Positions 1 through 14,000 of a stretch of 64,000 bases of DNA are shown in pieces. The notes below the pieces were generated by a model. The model did not search any database. It saw nothing but the letters and a program-made list of their open reading frames with translations, and was not told the origin of the DNA. The stretch covers positions 25,110,001 to 25,174,000 of the forward strand of contig NC_065876.1 in NCBI RefSeq assembly GCF_933775445.1, read 5' to 3'. Numbering within the stretch: position 1 is the first letter of the stretch; the number at the start of each line of letters is the position of its first letter. Source of the DNA: Argentina anserina (lineage: Eukaryota; Streptophyta; Magnoliopsida; Rosales; Rosaceae). A program made the position numbers and the translations under genes.

Positions 1-780
1 TTCGAGTTTTGGCGTGTCCATGCAATAGAGTCATCCAATGTTGCAAGGAATCCTTATTATCTATCCTCATACAATCGTGCTTTAAATATTTTGGGTTATA
101 CTCCCTCATGGTACAATGCATTGAGGACCACACTTCTTGATAATGAGAAACTCCACATTGAGAGGGTTCTACAACCCGTTAAGAAGACATGGAAGGAGAC
201 CGGCGTGAGCTTGTGTTATGATAGATGGATTGATGATCAACGGAGGTCATTGCTCAATATGATGGTTGAGTCCAATAATGGATCTGTTATGTCGAAGCCA
301 ATTTAAAGACAATAATGAAGTTAGTAGATTGCTTGTGGACTCCATCAATGAGATAGGTTTCGATCATGTGGTTCAAGTGATGACTGATAATGTCTTTGTG
401 TGCGCTGTTGTCGGTGCAATAGTTAAGACTACACATCCACACAATTTTTGGACACCATGTGTGGTTCATACTCTCAATCTTGTTTTGAAGAATATATTAA
501 AAACAAACACATATTTCAGGTGAGACTCTAGAGAGACAGAGTTGAGATGACATATGAAAAGTGTTGTCAATGATGTATGGTATGCTAAAATGTGCCTTCA
601 AGTTGCTAACGATTGCCGAGACAACATTTGCCTCTCATTTTGTGATTCTTAAGGTTTAAGAAAGTGAAGAGTGACTTTGCAAGCTATGTTTATTATTAGT
701 CCAAGATAAGACATGTATACAAGAAAACGATGTTAAGAAGGCATATGCGGTGAAGAAGATGCTTCTCTGCCTACTTTTTT
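1..780 (+). pseudogene. hAT-family transposase remnant (DUF659 region)
   Basis: Two overlapping reading frames, 91-306 and 266-523, together resemble the DUF659 part of plant hAT transposases: residues such as PSWYNALRTTLL, VKKTWKETGVSLCYDRW and, in the second frame, VVQVMTDN and FWTPCVVHTLNLVLKNI. The jump between frames near 300 means an indel or small deletion. Beyond 523 the similarity continues weakly (about 600-660, reading LLTIAETTFASHF) but is broken by stops. The 5' part lies outside the window. No terminal inverted repeat or target duplication can be seen, so this is a decayed fragment, not an active gene. Family assignment is from remembered motif similarity. Confidence 0.75.
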
Positions 781-1274
781 TCACTACCCTTGGTTTCTCA
801 TAAGCATACGATATTTCTTTGTGGTTGGATTATCGAAAAGACAAAACTCACCGCGGGCAAATCCACACCAACGAACTTCGATCCGTCCTAACGGCGCCGT
901 TGCCCTGTAAATATAAATCCCGTGTCATGCCCAAGGACCCGTCCGTCATTTTCCACCCCACACAGTAAATACTAAATAACAAGTCACACACTCTTTATTT
1001 TCTCTCTCTACCCTCACGAATCGGATCTGCTTCTCTCTCTATTACAAGCCCTCCGATCGCCACGCCAGGACGACCCAGTCTCGCCTTGCCTTCATCCCCC
1101 CGCCTTTTCCTTTACCCCTCTCCCTCTCTCTCCCTCTCTCTCTCTCTCTCTGCTAGGGTTTCATCAGCAATCACTATGACCACCGAGTTATGAGCACGCC
1201 ATGCTTCGCCTTCGAATTCTCCGATTCTCTCCCTAATCCCGCCGCTCATTTCTTCGACGCCGCGGTGAGCAGCA
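781..1274 (+). promoter_or_regulatory. SABRE promoter and CT-rich 5' leader
   Basis: This is the stretch between the hAT remnant and the SABRE start codon. A TATA-like TATAAA occurs at 912-917; if used, transcription would start near 945. From about 970 the strand becomes pyrimidine rich, ending in a (CT)n run at 1117-1152, which is typical of plant 5' leaders. Two upstream ATGs (1176 and 1190) lie in the leader. The transcription start is inferred only. Confidence 0.4.
1176..1193 (+). CDS. uORF1 in the SABRE leader, 5 codons
   Basis: ATG at 1176 has A at -3 and reads five codons (MTTEL) to TGA at 1191-1193. Its stop overlaps the ATG of the next upstream ORF in an ATGA arrangement. If the leader begins upstream of 1176 every scanning ribosome meets this ORF before the SABRE ATG at 1275. 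Translation is unproven. Confidence 0.3.
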   Translation: MTTEL

Positions 1275-2064
1275 ATGGCAGCTTCGCCGGTCAAGTTCCT
1301 CTTCGGCTTCTTGATCCTCTGCATCACATTATGGCTCCTCTTCATGTAACGCTCCTTTTCCTCCGTCTCTTCATTTTCGCATTTCGTGATTTTTAGTGTA
1401 AAATTGTGACGGTAATTTGGAGAATTCCGTTCTGTTTGTTTTGATGATGATGATGAAAATGTAGGATTATGATCTAGGATTAGGCTGAGTTAGAATTTGA
1501 TGAGCTTTAAGTTTTGATGATTTTCGAAATCTGTATCATGATGCTGGAGTGGAACTAAAACTCGTGCAGCAGTTTGAATCATATGCAGTCATCATTTTCA
1601 AACTCGCCAGAAACCGAAAAGGAATGATCAGCAGTGCGATTCTGTTCTTAATCTTATTTGTTAAGTGAGTGCGTTTAGTAAGAAATAGGGAGAGTTTTCA
1701 AGTTGCGGTTTCGGATGTTATAAGTCTTTCGCATATATCATCTGTGGAGCATGGTAATAATCATATTTGTCATAATAAAAAAATTGACAAAGTAAAAGGA
1801 GAGCCTGATAAGGACGCAGTACAGTTGTTGGGAGTGCTATTGCCGAATAAACTCTTCGTAATGAGGATACTTTATTCTCACATTTTCGTAGGTTGTATAG
1901 TTTTCAGCCATAGCCAGGAATGCTTTTTGATTGGGTTGTGATACCTATCATCTCTCTGACTCCATTTCGTATTTTGCGCTAAGCTTCTTGTTAACAATCT
2001 TTTGCAGATTTGCTTCAAGGTTCATAGCTTGGATTTTAAGTCGCGTATTAGGAGCATCTGTTGA
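1190..2064 (+). CDS. uORF2, 70 codons, overlaps the SABRE start and crosses intron 1
   Basis: ATG at 1190 (G at -3) opens a frame that is +1 relative to the SABRE frame. It reads 52 codons to the exon 1 end (1345), joins exon 2 at 2008 in phase 0 and stops at TGA 2062-2064, giving 70 aa in the spliced mRNA. It therefore overlaps the main ATG at 1275. The peptide (MSTPCFAFEFSDS...) matches nothing I recognise. Overlapping uORFs normally reduce main ORF translation; here this is inference. Confidence 0.3.
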
Positions 2065-5000
2065 ATTTCGGGTCGCTGGATGGGTATTTGTTAGGGATGT
2101 TGTGGTGAAGTTTAAAAAGGTTTCCCCTTTTGCTTCTATTTCCCGCTCTCTATTATTATGACTTTAGTTTGGATGTTGTGGTAATATTAAAGAGATTTAT
2201 TTTCTGAGGAGGCTGTTGCATTTTTGGTTCTATTTTGAGGCTGCCCTCCTAGTATAATCTGAATACTCTTATAGAGTTACTTGTTCACTTATTATCTAAT
2301 TAATGTTTTACATATATTTATAAATTAACAGAAAAGAGATTTTCCGGTTTTTCCTTCCCAAGTTAAAAGATCATAATGTTGCTTGTCTCACTCTTTGCTG
2401 AATCCATGCTATCCAGAGTCGGAATTACCATTTTTTGTAGGATGCCAGTATTGTGCCTCTCAATACTTTTTCTTTATAGCTGTGAATATGCTGTTCCACT
2501 TTTTGAAATGAATGATTATTGTTCTTTCATTGAGGCCTGTTTTTTTATGGGTTTATGACTTTGTTGAAACTGTATGTTCAGTTGATGAAGTACTGTTATT
2601 ATTCTTTCCATTCTATTTCTTGGGTTAAGCAGCAGAAAGTTGTTGCTTATGAAGCAAGAGTCTGTACGTGCGAGCTTGTTTATGTGATATATCTGTCTAT
2701 ACTCAAGTAATACTAATCTATATTTGGTATGCAATTTATTGTAAGTCGTTTAAAAGTAGATATTGTTCTGCATATTACATTAAGATCGATTATCATATAT
2801 ATATATATATATATATATTAGTTAAGAACATTATTTTCTGAATGCCTGAAGAAAATCTGGTTTCTATGAACTGTACACTCATATAATGGAAGCTTAATTG
2901 TTACTCTTCTCTCCTCACCTCCAAATATGGTTCTCCACGTATGCGAATTATGTTCTTCAATAAGACTACTGCCAATAAGATGGTGATATCCGTCTTTTAA
3001 TGATTATGTCAATTTTGCAGGGCCCTATTGAATCTATTTCAGTTGGTGAAATTAAACCCAGCATACGTCGGTCCTTGGTCAAACTAGGAGTGGGTTTTAT
3101 TTCTAAAGATCCAAAGTTGCAAGTGTTAATATCTGACTTAGAAATTGTAATGAGGTCTTCAAATAAGAGTATGCCGAAGGCAAAGGCAAAGGCCAAACCT
3201 AAGTCTGGATCTCGAAAACCCCGCAATTCAGGCCGTGGAAAGTGGATGGTAGGGGCCAATATTGCACGATATTTATCTGTTTCCATCACTGACTTGATCT
3301 TGAAGGTATGCCATCTAGATTATTGTCCAATGTCCTTTTTTCAGGATGAAAATACTTGTTCCTTTGCATAATGGATGAATGTATTTGGATGGTAAAACTC
3401 CTTAAAGGGATAAATATGGTTACAATTAATTGTAAAAACCCTTGAAAGTGTAAGTAAATACAAATAATTGAAGTGACTATAAAACGTTTTTTCAACATAC
3501 TGTTTTTTTTACAACAAAACCATAATTTTGAAATTTTCAGTAAACTGCGCACTCTTGTCATTGGTGTGAGCTAGTTTCTTCTCAAAGAGAAAAATGGAAT
3601 AATTATCACTCTAACAATATGCCATCAATCAAAGGTTGATTGTTTGCTTGCAATTAGAATGAGACTAATTTGTTCTACTTTCCTTTTTGTTTGGTGAATG
3701 AGGTGGTTTATGATTAGTTGATTACATTTCTTACTGCACCTTGGAATGCCAGACACTTCATTTGGGTTTTATATGTCTGTTTTAAAATTTTGCAGACACC
3801 AAAAGCTTCCATCGAAGTGAAGGAACTGAAAGTGGACATATCTAAAGATGGTACATCCAAACAAAATCTTATTGTCAAGCTACAGATATTACCTATTATT
3901 GTTCAAAAGAATGAACCACGGGTCAGTTTTGACCAATCATCCAGTTTTTGCACCGGAGAATCACTTTTGGTAGGCCAGTCATCATCTGCTTTGGGGGACA
4001 GGTCATCAACTCTATTTATCTGTGAAGCATTTTCTCTCATGTGTGAATTTGGTCATGATAGGTATCATATATTATCAAAATATGCGTATTCATTTAAAAT
4101 TATAGACAAATTCCAGTCCTTACTAGGCCATGGGATTAAATGTTATCGAGTTATTTATCATCAGTTTTCTTTTATCTAATTGTTTTATATATTATCATGT
4201 TACCCTCTACTTATCCTCAGGATACTTTAAATTGAACAGATTTACTCCACTTTGGAATGTTGCTTCTCTCTGAAGATTTGCAATGACATGGCTTGATTAA
4301 TCAGCTAATATCCTTTTGTTTTCCTAATTTGGCCGTAGGGAAGTTGGTGTAATCTTCAAGAATGTGGATATTTCTAGTGGAGAGGTCACTGTGAACCTGA
4401 ATGAGGAGCTCCTTTCAAAAAGCAAAAGCTCATCAAGCACTTTATCTGACCCTGATAAAGTTATTGAGTCCACGGATTCTATTGCTTCTAAGAAGGAACA
4501 AAAAAATCAACAAATGATCACTGCAATCTCAAAATCCACCACATTATTTCCTGAAAAGGTGTGTGTGTTAAATCATACTGAGATGTATTGTTTTTTGCAA
4601 GTCATGAGTGTTGGATTGGTTTTCAAATCTTGCTCTGGTTGATTTTGCTCCTTTATCTTTTAAGAAAGTATCTTACAAGTTATAGGCAAAATGGTGGAAC
4701 CCATAATTGCACAAGAAATGTAAATGACTAGTTACTTGAGTGTTATGCTTAGAAAATTTTAGAGTAATATTTGGTAATGTTTACCAGTGGCTGCTTGTTA
4801 GGAAACTAGAGCAGTTTATCACAATAAGATAGTACTGTTAGCAGGTGCACTGCTGTAAATTTCAGTATAGAAGCTGCTAACCTTGCTTGAAATTGGTTGT
4901 CCCGGCCTAGTCTTAGATACATAAGTTGGAGGTCCACTGTAAACTAATTTCTAGTTTGATATTATGCTAATGTAATGTATAAGGAACAATAATTTATTTA

Positions 5001-8000
5001 AACAAACATGACAGAAAGTAGTCCTTCGTAATAGATAACACTCCAACGAGGCTTTGAAATGCTGTTACTCCCATCATTGTCACCTAATTTGTGAAAGTGA
5101 GGGAGAAAGTGCCAGCCACTGTATTGTACTGTTGTACTGTTGCGTTGAGCGTGGAAATTGGAGCTGGGTGGCTTAAAGATTAATTTTGGCCTTCTAACTG
5201 GTTATTTTACTGCTTTCAGTTAAGGAAGAAGGTCAAATTTTTATGTGGTTGTGTTTTGGGTTTATTTTTGATAATCTGGATGGAAAGGAATGAATGTGAA
5301 TGATCTTCAAGATTTAAAAGGAAGTGGTGGCAGAATATGTTTTTGGAAAGAGCTGGGTTCTTATTATCCTAATGGGCTCCATATCTGTTGAATTAACATA
5401 CCACACCATTTTTTAAAAATAATTATTCTGGACGTAAGAGCTGCTTTGGTATAAACCTATGTTTTTGGTGGGGTTTTTGTGTTCCTTAGGGATGGCATTA
5501 TTATTTTTTCTTGATCACTTTTTTTTGGAAGGTAAATAATCCATTTTTGAGTAAAGCAAGAACAAAAAGAGAGTGATATCTACATTCTTAGCAACACTCC
5601 TGCCACAAGAAAGTCCATCAGAACACAAAGTTCTTAGAGTCCATTGATACTCAAGTTTTCTCTTAAAAATCAATTTTCTTTTCCATATATTTTAGAGTCC
5701 ATTGGCTACACTTTTAGCTGAACAACTATTTTCTCAGGAAAGATAGGTGGTCAGCATAGCAGAAGCTATATGCTTATATGATTTTTCCATTTTTTTTCTT
5801 TTTTCATTTTATCTTTGGTGACTTTATTTTTGTTCTTTGACAGATGAAAATCATATTACAACAAAGTCAACTAGTAGTCTGCAATAGAAATAGACAGGTT
5901 GAGCAAGATAAAAGGTGCTCGATTTACACTTTAGGTTAGAATGAGTCCAGTTGTGCCTTTTGGAACAAGAAAAACAGAAGTCTTGGTTGTCTTGTTGATG
6001 TGATGTTTTTCTTCTTATTGAATTTTACAGCTCTGTTTCTTTTCTTCTGATTTGTGCACTATGTTTTTCATATGCATCTCTCTTCCATGTACTCTTGCAT
6101 AGAATGAGTGTACAAGAATCCTGCATTTTAGCCAACTGGTTCTCCATTGAACCCCCATTAATTGATACGAGCTGCCTGCAGCCTTGTTATGCTATTATGC
6201 TGTTGTTTAGTTTGATGATAAAATACTCCGTGCACACTGTAGGTTTCCTTCAATTTGCCAAAACTCGACGTCAGATTTGAGCATCAGGAACATAATTTTG
6301 CTCTTGAAAATAATATCATGGGCATCCAATTGAAAAGTATCAAATCACAATCAAGTGAAGATGTGGGAGAAAGCACACGCATTGATATTCAACTAGAATT
6401 CAGCGAGATTCATGTACGAATGTCACTAGTAAATTCTATAATTGATTTTGGTGATCTTATTTTATATTCATAGTCGTTTTTCTTGACAGCGATTTTTGGA
6501 ATTATATTTCAGCTGCTTAGAGAAGCTGGCACTTCGGTTTTGGAGATACTGAAACTTGATGTTATCTCATTCTTGTACATTCCAATGCAGGTAATATTTT
6601 CAGTGTATGTTTTGTATTATTTGGTATCTAGAAAGTATATATTTTTGCCTTGTGTTTCAGAAGTTTTGGATTGTAGGTTGTAGGACATTGCTTAATTAAA
6701 CATATAATTATGAACCAGTTGTTTTTCATACTGTATCTGTCAACATAACATTGATATCAGCTTTTAAGGTATTAATTGGTCATGATCATGTATAAATTTA
6801 TTGCTTTATACGTACTAATTAAATGGAGATGAGAAAAGAATATGAGGAATTACACTGGTACTATTATTTGAAGGTTTAGTACTTTAGCTCAATGATGGTT
6901 GTAATTCATGATATGTATAATGGTGAAATAGTGATTAAGCACTGCATTTATGATGTGGTCCACCATCATTTTTTGTGATTTTAAGATCTACTTATTTACT
7001 TTTCAGCCAAGCTCTCCTATCAGAGCTGAAATTGATGTAAAGCTGGGTGGTACTCAATGCAACATTATAATGAACAGATTAAAGCCCTTGTTGCGCCTCC
7101 AGTTCTCAAAAAAGAAAAAAATGGTACTTCGGGAGGAAATGCCTGTTGTGGAGAAGACACCTCCAACAAGCGATACCAATATCATTATGTGGACGTGTAC
7201 TTTTTCTGCCCCTGAGATGACAATTTTGCTTCATAGCCTGGGTGGTTCCCCACTATATCATGTATGTTCTGTGACTATCCGTGTAGCAGTTTTATAATGT
7301 TTTGGGTTCCTGCTGGCAAGCTGATCAATTTTTTCCTCTTCTTATACATATACTTGAATTAAATAAGTGCCTGAGGGTGTCACTTCAATATGCAAGCAAT
7401 ATACAGAAAGAAAACTAACACTGCAAAATTAGCTAAAGAAGCCCCAGATAAGTATAATGATTAGGAATTTGCTTATATAGCTATTTAAAACAACCGTGTA
7501 GAGAATTTCAAATGATTATGATGAAGTGATTATTGCTGGCTGTGTCTTTCGGGTGTATTGTTTGTTGGTTGCTGAGTTTGCTTCCATATTTTTCTGTTAG
7601 CCTGTAGGGTCCTTCTTATGCTGATTTCACTTTTCTTCTTAGAAATTTGTTCTATATAGCAATACCACTTCTTTATATATGGTTGAAAAAGTCTTCTGGT
7701 ATATGTTTTATTCTGTTAAAGTCTCTGTTTTTCTTATTCCCTTCCCGCTAGTTTCAAAATAAGTAGAGCATGTAGTATATTAAAGTTTGATTTTTTTGAT
7801 GTAGGTCTGCTCACAATCATCACATGTATATGCAAATAACATATCAGATACTGGAACTACTGTACATATGGAACTTGGTGAACTTAATTTGCATATGGCA
7901 GATGAATACCAACAATGCCTGAAAGAAAACCTTTTTGGTGTGGAATCAAATTCAGGTTCCATAGTCAATGTTGCAAAGGTTAGTCTCGATTGGGGCAGAA

Positions 8001-11000
8001 AGGACATGGAATCATCTGAAGAATTTGCTTCTAAAAGAAAATTAGTTTTATCTGTTGATGTGACTGGTATGGCTGTTTATTTTAATTTCAAGTGTGTTGA
8101 GTCGTTTATATCAACTGCAATGTCCTTTCAAGCACTTCTTAAGAGTTTGTCATCTTCTGAGAAAAGAACATCGCAAAGCCGAGGGGGGCGATCCTCAAAA
8201 TCATCAGGGAATGGGACTCGGCTATTGAAATTAAATCTTGAACGGTGTTCTTTGAATTTTTGTGGTGAGGTGGCTTTAGATAAAATGGTTGTTGCCGATC
8301 CCAAGCGTGTAAATTATGGATCACAAGGTGGTCGAATTGTTATAAATGAGTCGGCTGATGGCACTCCACGGGTTGCTGAAGTAATGTCCACAGTATCTGA
8401 TGATTGTAAGAACTTAAAGTACTCCATTTCTCTTGACATCTTCCATTTCAGCTTATGTGTGAATAAGGAAAAACAGTCCACCCAAGTTGAACTTGAAAGA
8501 GCCAGATCTATCTATCAGGACTACTTGGAGGAACATAAGCCTGAACCAAAATTGGTACTGTTTGATATGCAAAATGCTAAATTTGTACGACGTTCTGGTG
8601 GTCTTAAAGAGGTTGCTGTCTGTTCTCTTTTCAGTGCTACTGATATTACAATTAGGTGGGAGCCTGATGTACATTTATCACTAATTGAACTTGGACTTCG
8701 ATTGAAGTTATTGGTACACAATCAGAAGCTTCAGGTACAGGGTAAAGAACACATGGGAAATGTATCTAGCACGAGCAACTCTGACCAGAAGAAACAAGCC
8801 AATACGGAACCAGTAAATTTAGACAAGCAAAAGAAAAGGGAATCAATCTTTGCTGTTGATGTGGAAATGCTGAATGTTTATGCTGAGGTTGGAGATGGAG
8901 TTGATGCTGTAGTCCAGGTACAATCAATATTTTCTGAGAATGCTCGTATAGGAGTACTTCTGGAAGGATTTCTGCTTTGTTTTAATGGGTGCAGAATACT
9001 CAAAAGTAGCCGGATGCAAATTTCACGTATTCCTAGTGTCTCTTGTGCCCCTGATGCAAAAATACCTCCAGCTACCACATGGGATTGGGTAATTCAAGGC
9101 CTCGATGTTCATGTTTGCTTACCATACAGGTTAGAATTGCGTGCCATTGACGATTCTGTTGAAGAGATGCTGCGTGCTCTAAAGCTTGTAGCTGCCGCCA
9201 AAACTAGTGTTATCTTTCCGGTGAAGAAAGATCTTTCAAAAGCTAAGAAGTCCAGCTCAGTAAAGTTTGGGTGTTTAAAGTTTTTCATAAGGAGGTTAGC
9301 TTTTGATATCGAAGAAGAACCATTGCAAGGTTGGCTTGATGAACACTATCGTTTAATGAAGAATGAGGCATCTGAATTAGCTGTTAGGTTGAAGTTGCTT
9401 GATGAATTTATCTCCAAAGTCAGCCACTCTCCCAAATCCACTGAAACAAACGATTCTACTCGAGAAAAAAAGACTTTCTTTAATGGAGTTGAGATTGACG
9501 GACAAGATCCTTTAGCAGTTAGTAAGATGCAGGAAGAAATCAATAAACAGTCATTCAGATCTTATTACAAGGCATGTCAGAATTTAGTACGAGCAGAGGG
9601 TTCAGGTGCTTGTAGGGAAGGGCTTCAGTCTGGTTTCAAGCCTAGTACATCCAGGACTTCTCTTTTTTCTATATCAGCAACAGATTTAGATGTAAGCTTG
9701 ACATTGATTGATGGTGGTGATGATGGGATGATAGAAGTTATAAAGAAGCTGGACCCTGTCTGTCGTGAAAACAATATTCCATTTTCTAAACTTTATGGAG
9801 GTAATATTCTCCTGCACACGGGCTCTCTTGTTGTTCAGCTGCGTGACTATACATTTCCTCTCTTGTCTGGAACTTCTGGTAAATGTGAAGGTCGCCTTGT
9901 GCTTGGACAGCAGGTAAGTACAGTTTCATTTACTACCATTAGTTTGTGCTTTAGCATTTCTTATATCATAGGTATTTCTTCTTCTTCGTGTTGCTCAGCT
10001 ACTAGAGGTTCATAATATTGAGTGGACTTTCATGTCAGCTGTTTTAACTTTGGAGTTGCTGTTTTAGTAATGTTTTGTAATGGATGAAATAATATGTGAA
10101 TCCACGGGTAAGTGCATGCATGCAAGCAGACACCCTAAGTCTCTCGTGTCAGGTGATGCAAAATATAAAAATTGGTGGTGACCTGGTCCATACCAATATT
10201 GGCTGATATATAAACTGTTCTTTTTTGTTTTAAGACTTGAGTGGAAGTCTATGGCATTCTTAAATCATGAAGGAATAATCTGTTCATTTTGAATTAGTCT
10301 TTTGCTATGACTTGTGCATAATTATATACAAAGATTGTTTCAGAAGTAGAACAGCAATATAATTCATGTTTACTTTGTAATTGGAATCATTTTCATTTGG
10401 ATCAGGCTACAAGTTTTCAGCCTCAAGTACACAAATATGTCTACATTGGGAAATGGCGAAAGGTGCTCTTGCTTCGTTCTGCTGCCGGTACAACTCCACC
10501 TATGAAAACATTCACCGATCTGTCCCTACGTTTTCAGAAAGCTGAAGTGTCCTTTGGAGTGGGATATGAACCATCTTTCGCTGATTTGAGTTATGCGTTT
10601 ACTGTGGCTCTTCGCAGGGCTAATCTATGCATTAGGGACCCTGATCCACAACCCAACCCACCAAAGAAAGAAAAGAGCTTGCCTTGGTGGGATGATATGA
10701 GAAACTATATTCATGGAAACATCAAGATTCTCTTTTCTGAAACCACATGGAATATTCTTGCGACTACTGATCCTTATGAAAAGCTTGACAAACTTCAAGT
10801 AACAGCTTGTCCTATGGAGATCCAGCAGTCAGATGGGCGAATTTATGTTTCTGCGAATGATTTTAAGGTTTTCTCAAGCAGTTTGGACAGTCTGGCAAAT
10901 AATCGTGGTTTAAAACTTCCTAAAGGTATATCTGGTCCTGTAATTGAAGCTCCAGCATTTACTGTTGAAGTTACAATGGATTGGGAATGTGAGTCTGGAA

Positions 11001-14000
11001 ATCCTATGGATCATTATTTATTTGCACTTCCTATTGAGGGGAAGCCTCGTGAAAAGGTGTTTGATCCATACAGATCCACCTCGCTGTCTCTTCGCTGGAA
11101 TATCTTGCTTAGACCATCTCCGTTACGTGAGAAACAGGCTCCACATTCTAATGCGGTAGATGGCATGGACGTAGATGGAACTGTTTATGGTCCTCCTCAT
11201 AAGGAAGAGAATGCATCTATTCTTCCACCTACCGTGAAGGTTGGTGCTCATGATCTAGCATGGATTCTGAAGTTCTATAACATGAATTATCTTCCTCCTC
11301 ACAAATTGCGGGCCTTTGCTCGTTTTCCACGTTTTGGAGTTCCAAGAATCCCTAGATCAGGTAACTTATCCTTGGACAGAGTTATGACAGAATTTATGCT
11401 CCGTATTGATGCTTCACCTACTTGTATAAAGCATGTACCTTTAGATGATGACGATCCTGCCAAGGGACTGACCTTCACAATGGCAAAGCTGAAATTGGAA
11501 ATGTGTTCTAGCCGGGGTAAGCAAAAGTATACTTTTGATTGCAAGCGTGCACCTCTTGATCTTGTTTACCAGGGCCTTGACCTTCATACGCCCAAGGCAT
11601 TTTTAAACAAAGAAGAAAGCACTAGTGTTGCAAAAGTAGTTCAAATGACTATAAAAAACTCACAACCTGCATCAGTAGATAAAGTTCCTACTGAAAAGAG
11701 TAGCAACACAAGTAGTGGCACAGAGAAGCATCGTGATGATGGATTTCTATTGTCATCAGATTATTTCACAATCAGAAGGCAGGCCCCGAAGGCCGATCCT
11801 GTTAGTTTATTAGCATGGCAAGAGGCTGGAAGAAAAAATCTTGAGATGACTTATGTGAGGTCTGAATTTGAAAATGGAAGTGAGAGCGATGAGCATACTC
11901 GATCCGATCCAAGTGATGATGATGGATACAATGTGGTAATAGCTGACAATTGCCAACGTATATTTATTTATGGACTCAAACTTCTGTGGAATATAGAGAA
12001 TAGAGATGCTGTTTGGTCCTTTGTTGGCGGTCTATCTAAAGCATTTCAAGCCCCCAAACCATCTCCCTCTAGGCAGTTAGCACAAAAGAAACTACTTGAG
12101 GAGCAGCAGTCACATAGTGGAGGTGAAACACAGCAAGATGGTAGCTCTAAGCCCACCATTAACTCCCAAGATATGATCTCTAAGTCCACCAATACAAGCC
12201 ATGGTACTGCTCTGGCAGAGGTATCTGGTTCACTACCACCTCAGTCACCTCCCGTGAGGTCAGAGATCTCGTCATCTGCAGCTGACAATTCTTTATCTGG
12301 TGTAGTTGGTAATTTCTAAGCACCTTGAACTAGATCTGAAAAAGTTATTTGACCAATATGTTGACCCAGCCATGTTCACCTGGTCACTAGCTGACCAAGA
12401 GTTTCATGCTCAACTACCCTTGGATGTAAATCCAATGGTGAGGAGAATCATTTTTAAGTTGATTTGTTTTTGTTCTTAACCCTTGGATGTAAATCTAAGG
12501 GTGGTTGAGCATGGATCTCTTTCTCAATTAGTGATCAGGTGAACACTACCATATGTTGACCTGGTCGTATTTTGATTTTGGGGGTATTCTAACGTTATGA
12601 TAGTATCACAAGTGTTGTTGCAGGGCAGGTGATTTTTTACTCCAGATTTCTAAATAGAACCATTTGTTTGCCGTTCTTGCAGAAAAGCATAGAGAGAGCA
12701 AAGATGCGGAGGAGGATGGGACTCGTCATTTCATGGTGAATGTTATTGAGCCCCAGTTCAATCTTCATTCTGAAGATGCTAATGTAAGTTCATTAGATTA
12801 TTGGCAGTAGAATTTACCACTCTGAATTCTCTTGTTGATGGAAATATGCTTACCCATGGTTATTTTACCCACGGTTATCTGTTTACTTTTGTTTCTTTCC
12901 TGGTCCTGGTATGATTTATGGCAGACTGGTGTATTTAAAATGGGATGTTGACCATATCAGTTCTCTAACAAAATGCTGAAATTAAATACAAGGTGAATAA
13001 ATTGGTCATGTGTCTGGACATCATAATAGAAGATTAGAAGATATATCAAACAAATTGGGTTCTCTGCGTATTTTCATCCATTTTGAAAGAAACAAATTGC
13101 TTCATGTGGACACGGGGTGACAATATCAGTTTCAAACCAGAAAGGGTTTTCTAATTTTTGTAGAATGTAGATAAAAAATTATCTTGTTAGCATTCTGTTT
13201 GGCATATAAATAAAAAGACTAAATTTAACACAAACTTCTTTGAAAGAAAACCTAAGTGTAGATTTGATAGTTCCATACCATGTGTGCATTATATGCTTGT
13301 GGTAACAAACTTGCAAAAAGTAATAGTACTATCATCTGAGGATCACTGTCATTTTTTGTTTGTTTGGATAAACAGGGAAGGTTTTTGCTTGCTGCTGTTA
13401 GTGGCCGTGTTTTGGCCCGGTCATTTCATTCAGTTCTTCATGTTGGCCATGAGATGATAGAGAAGGCGCTTGGTACTGATAATGTGAATTTACCAGAATG
13501 TGAACCGGAAATGACTTGGAAACGCATGGAATTTTCTGTAATGTTGGAGCATGTTCAAGCTCATGTTGCTCCAACAGATGTTGATCCTGGAGCTGGATTA
13601 CAGTGGCTTCCAAAAATTCGCAGAAGCTCCCCAAAAGTGAAACGTACCGGTGCTTTACTTGAAAGGGTATTTATGCCCTGTGACATGTACTTTCGCTACA
13701 CAAGGCACAAAGGTGGAACTCCCGAGTTGAAGGTGAGTTGGCCCTTTGTAGTCTACCTGTTTGGTCATTGGATAATTAATGTAGGTTGTGGTATTAATAT
13801 TGCTTATGTTTGTTCATGAAGCTGCATTGGTGCATATGTGCAATATCTTGATAAATATGTAATTATTCTTTAAATATGGATGATGTTATCCCAGCCTGTT
13901 ATCTGAATGTAGGTATATGTTATGTTTTGAGCAGTTGGCTTATCTTTGAAATCCTCCTGTTGTAGGTGAAGCCCTTAAAAGAGCTGACTTTTAATTCCCA

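Noticed and set aside
1112..1345. 77-codon minus-strand ORF ending in Arg-Glu repeats
   Set aside because: Translation of the (CT)n tract in the SABRE leader, antisense to exon 1.
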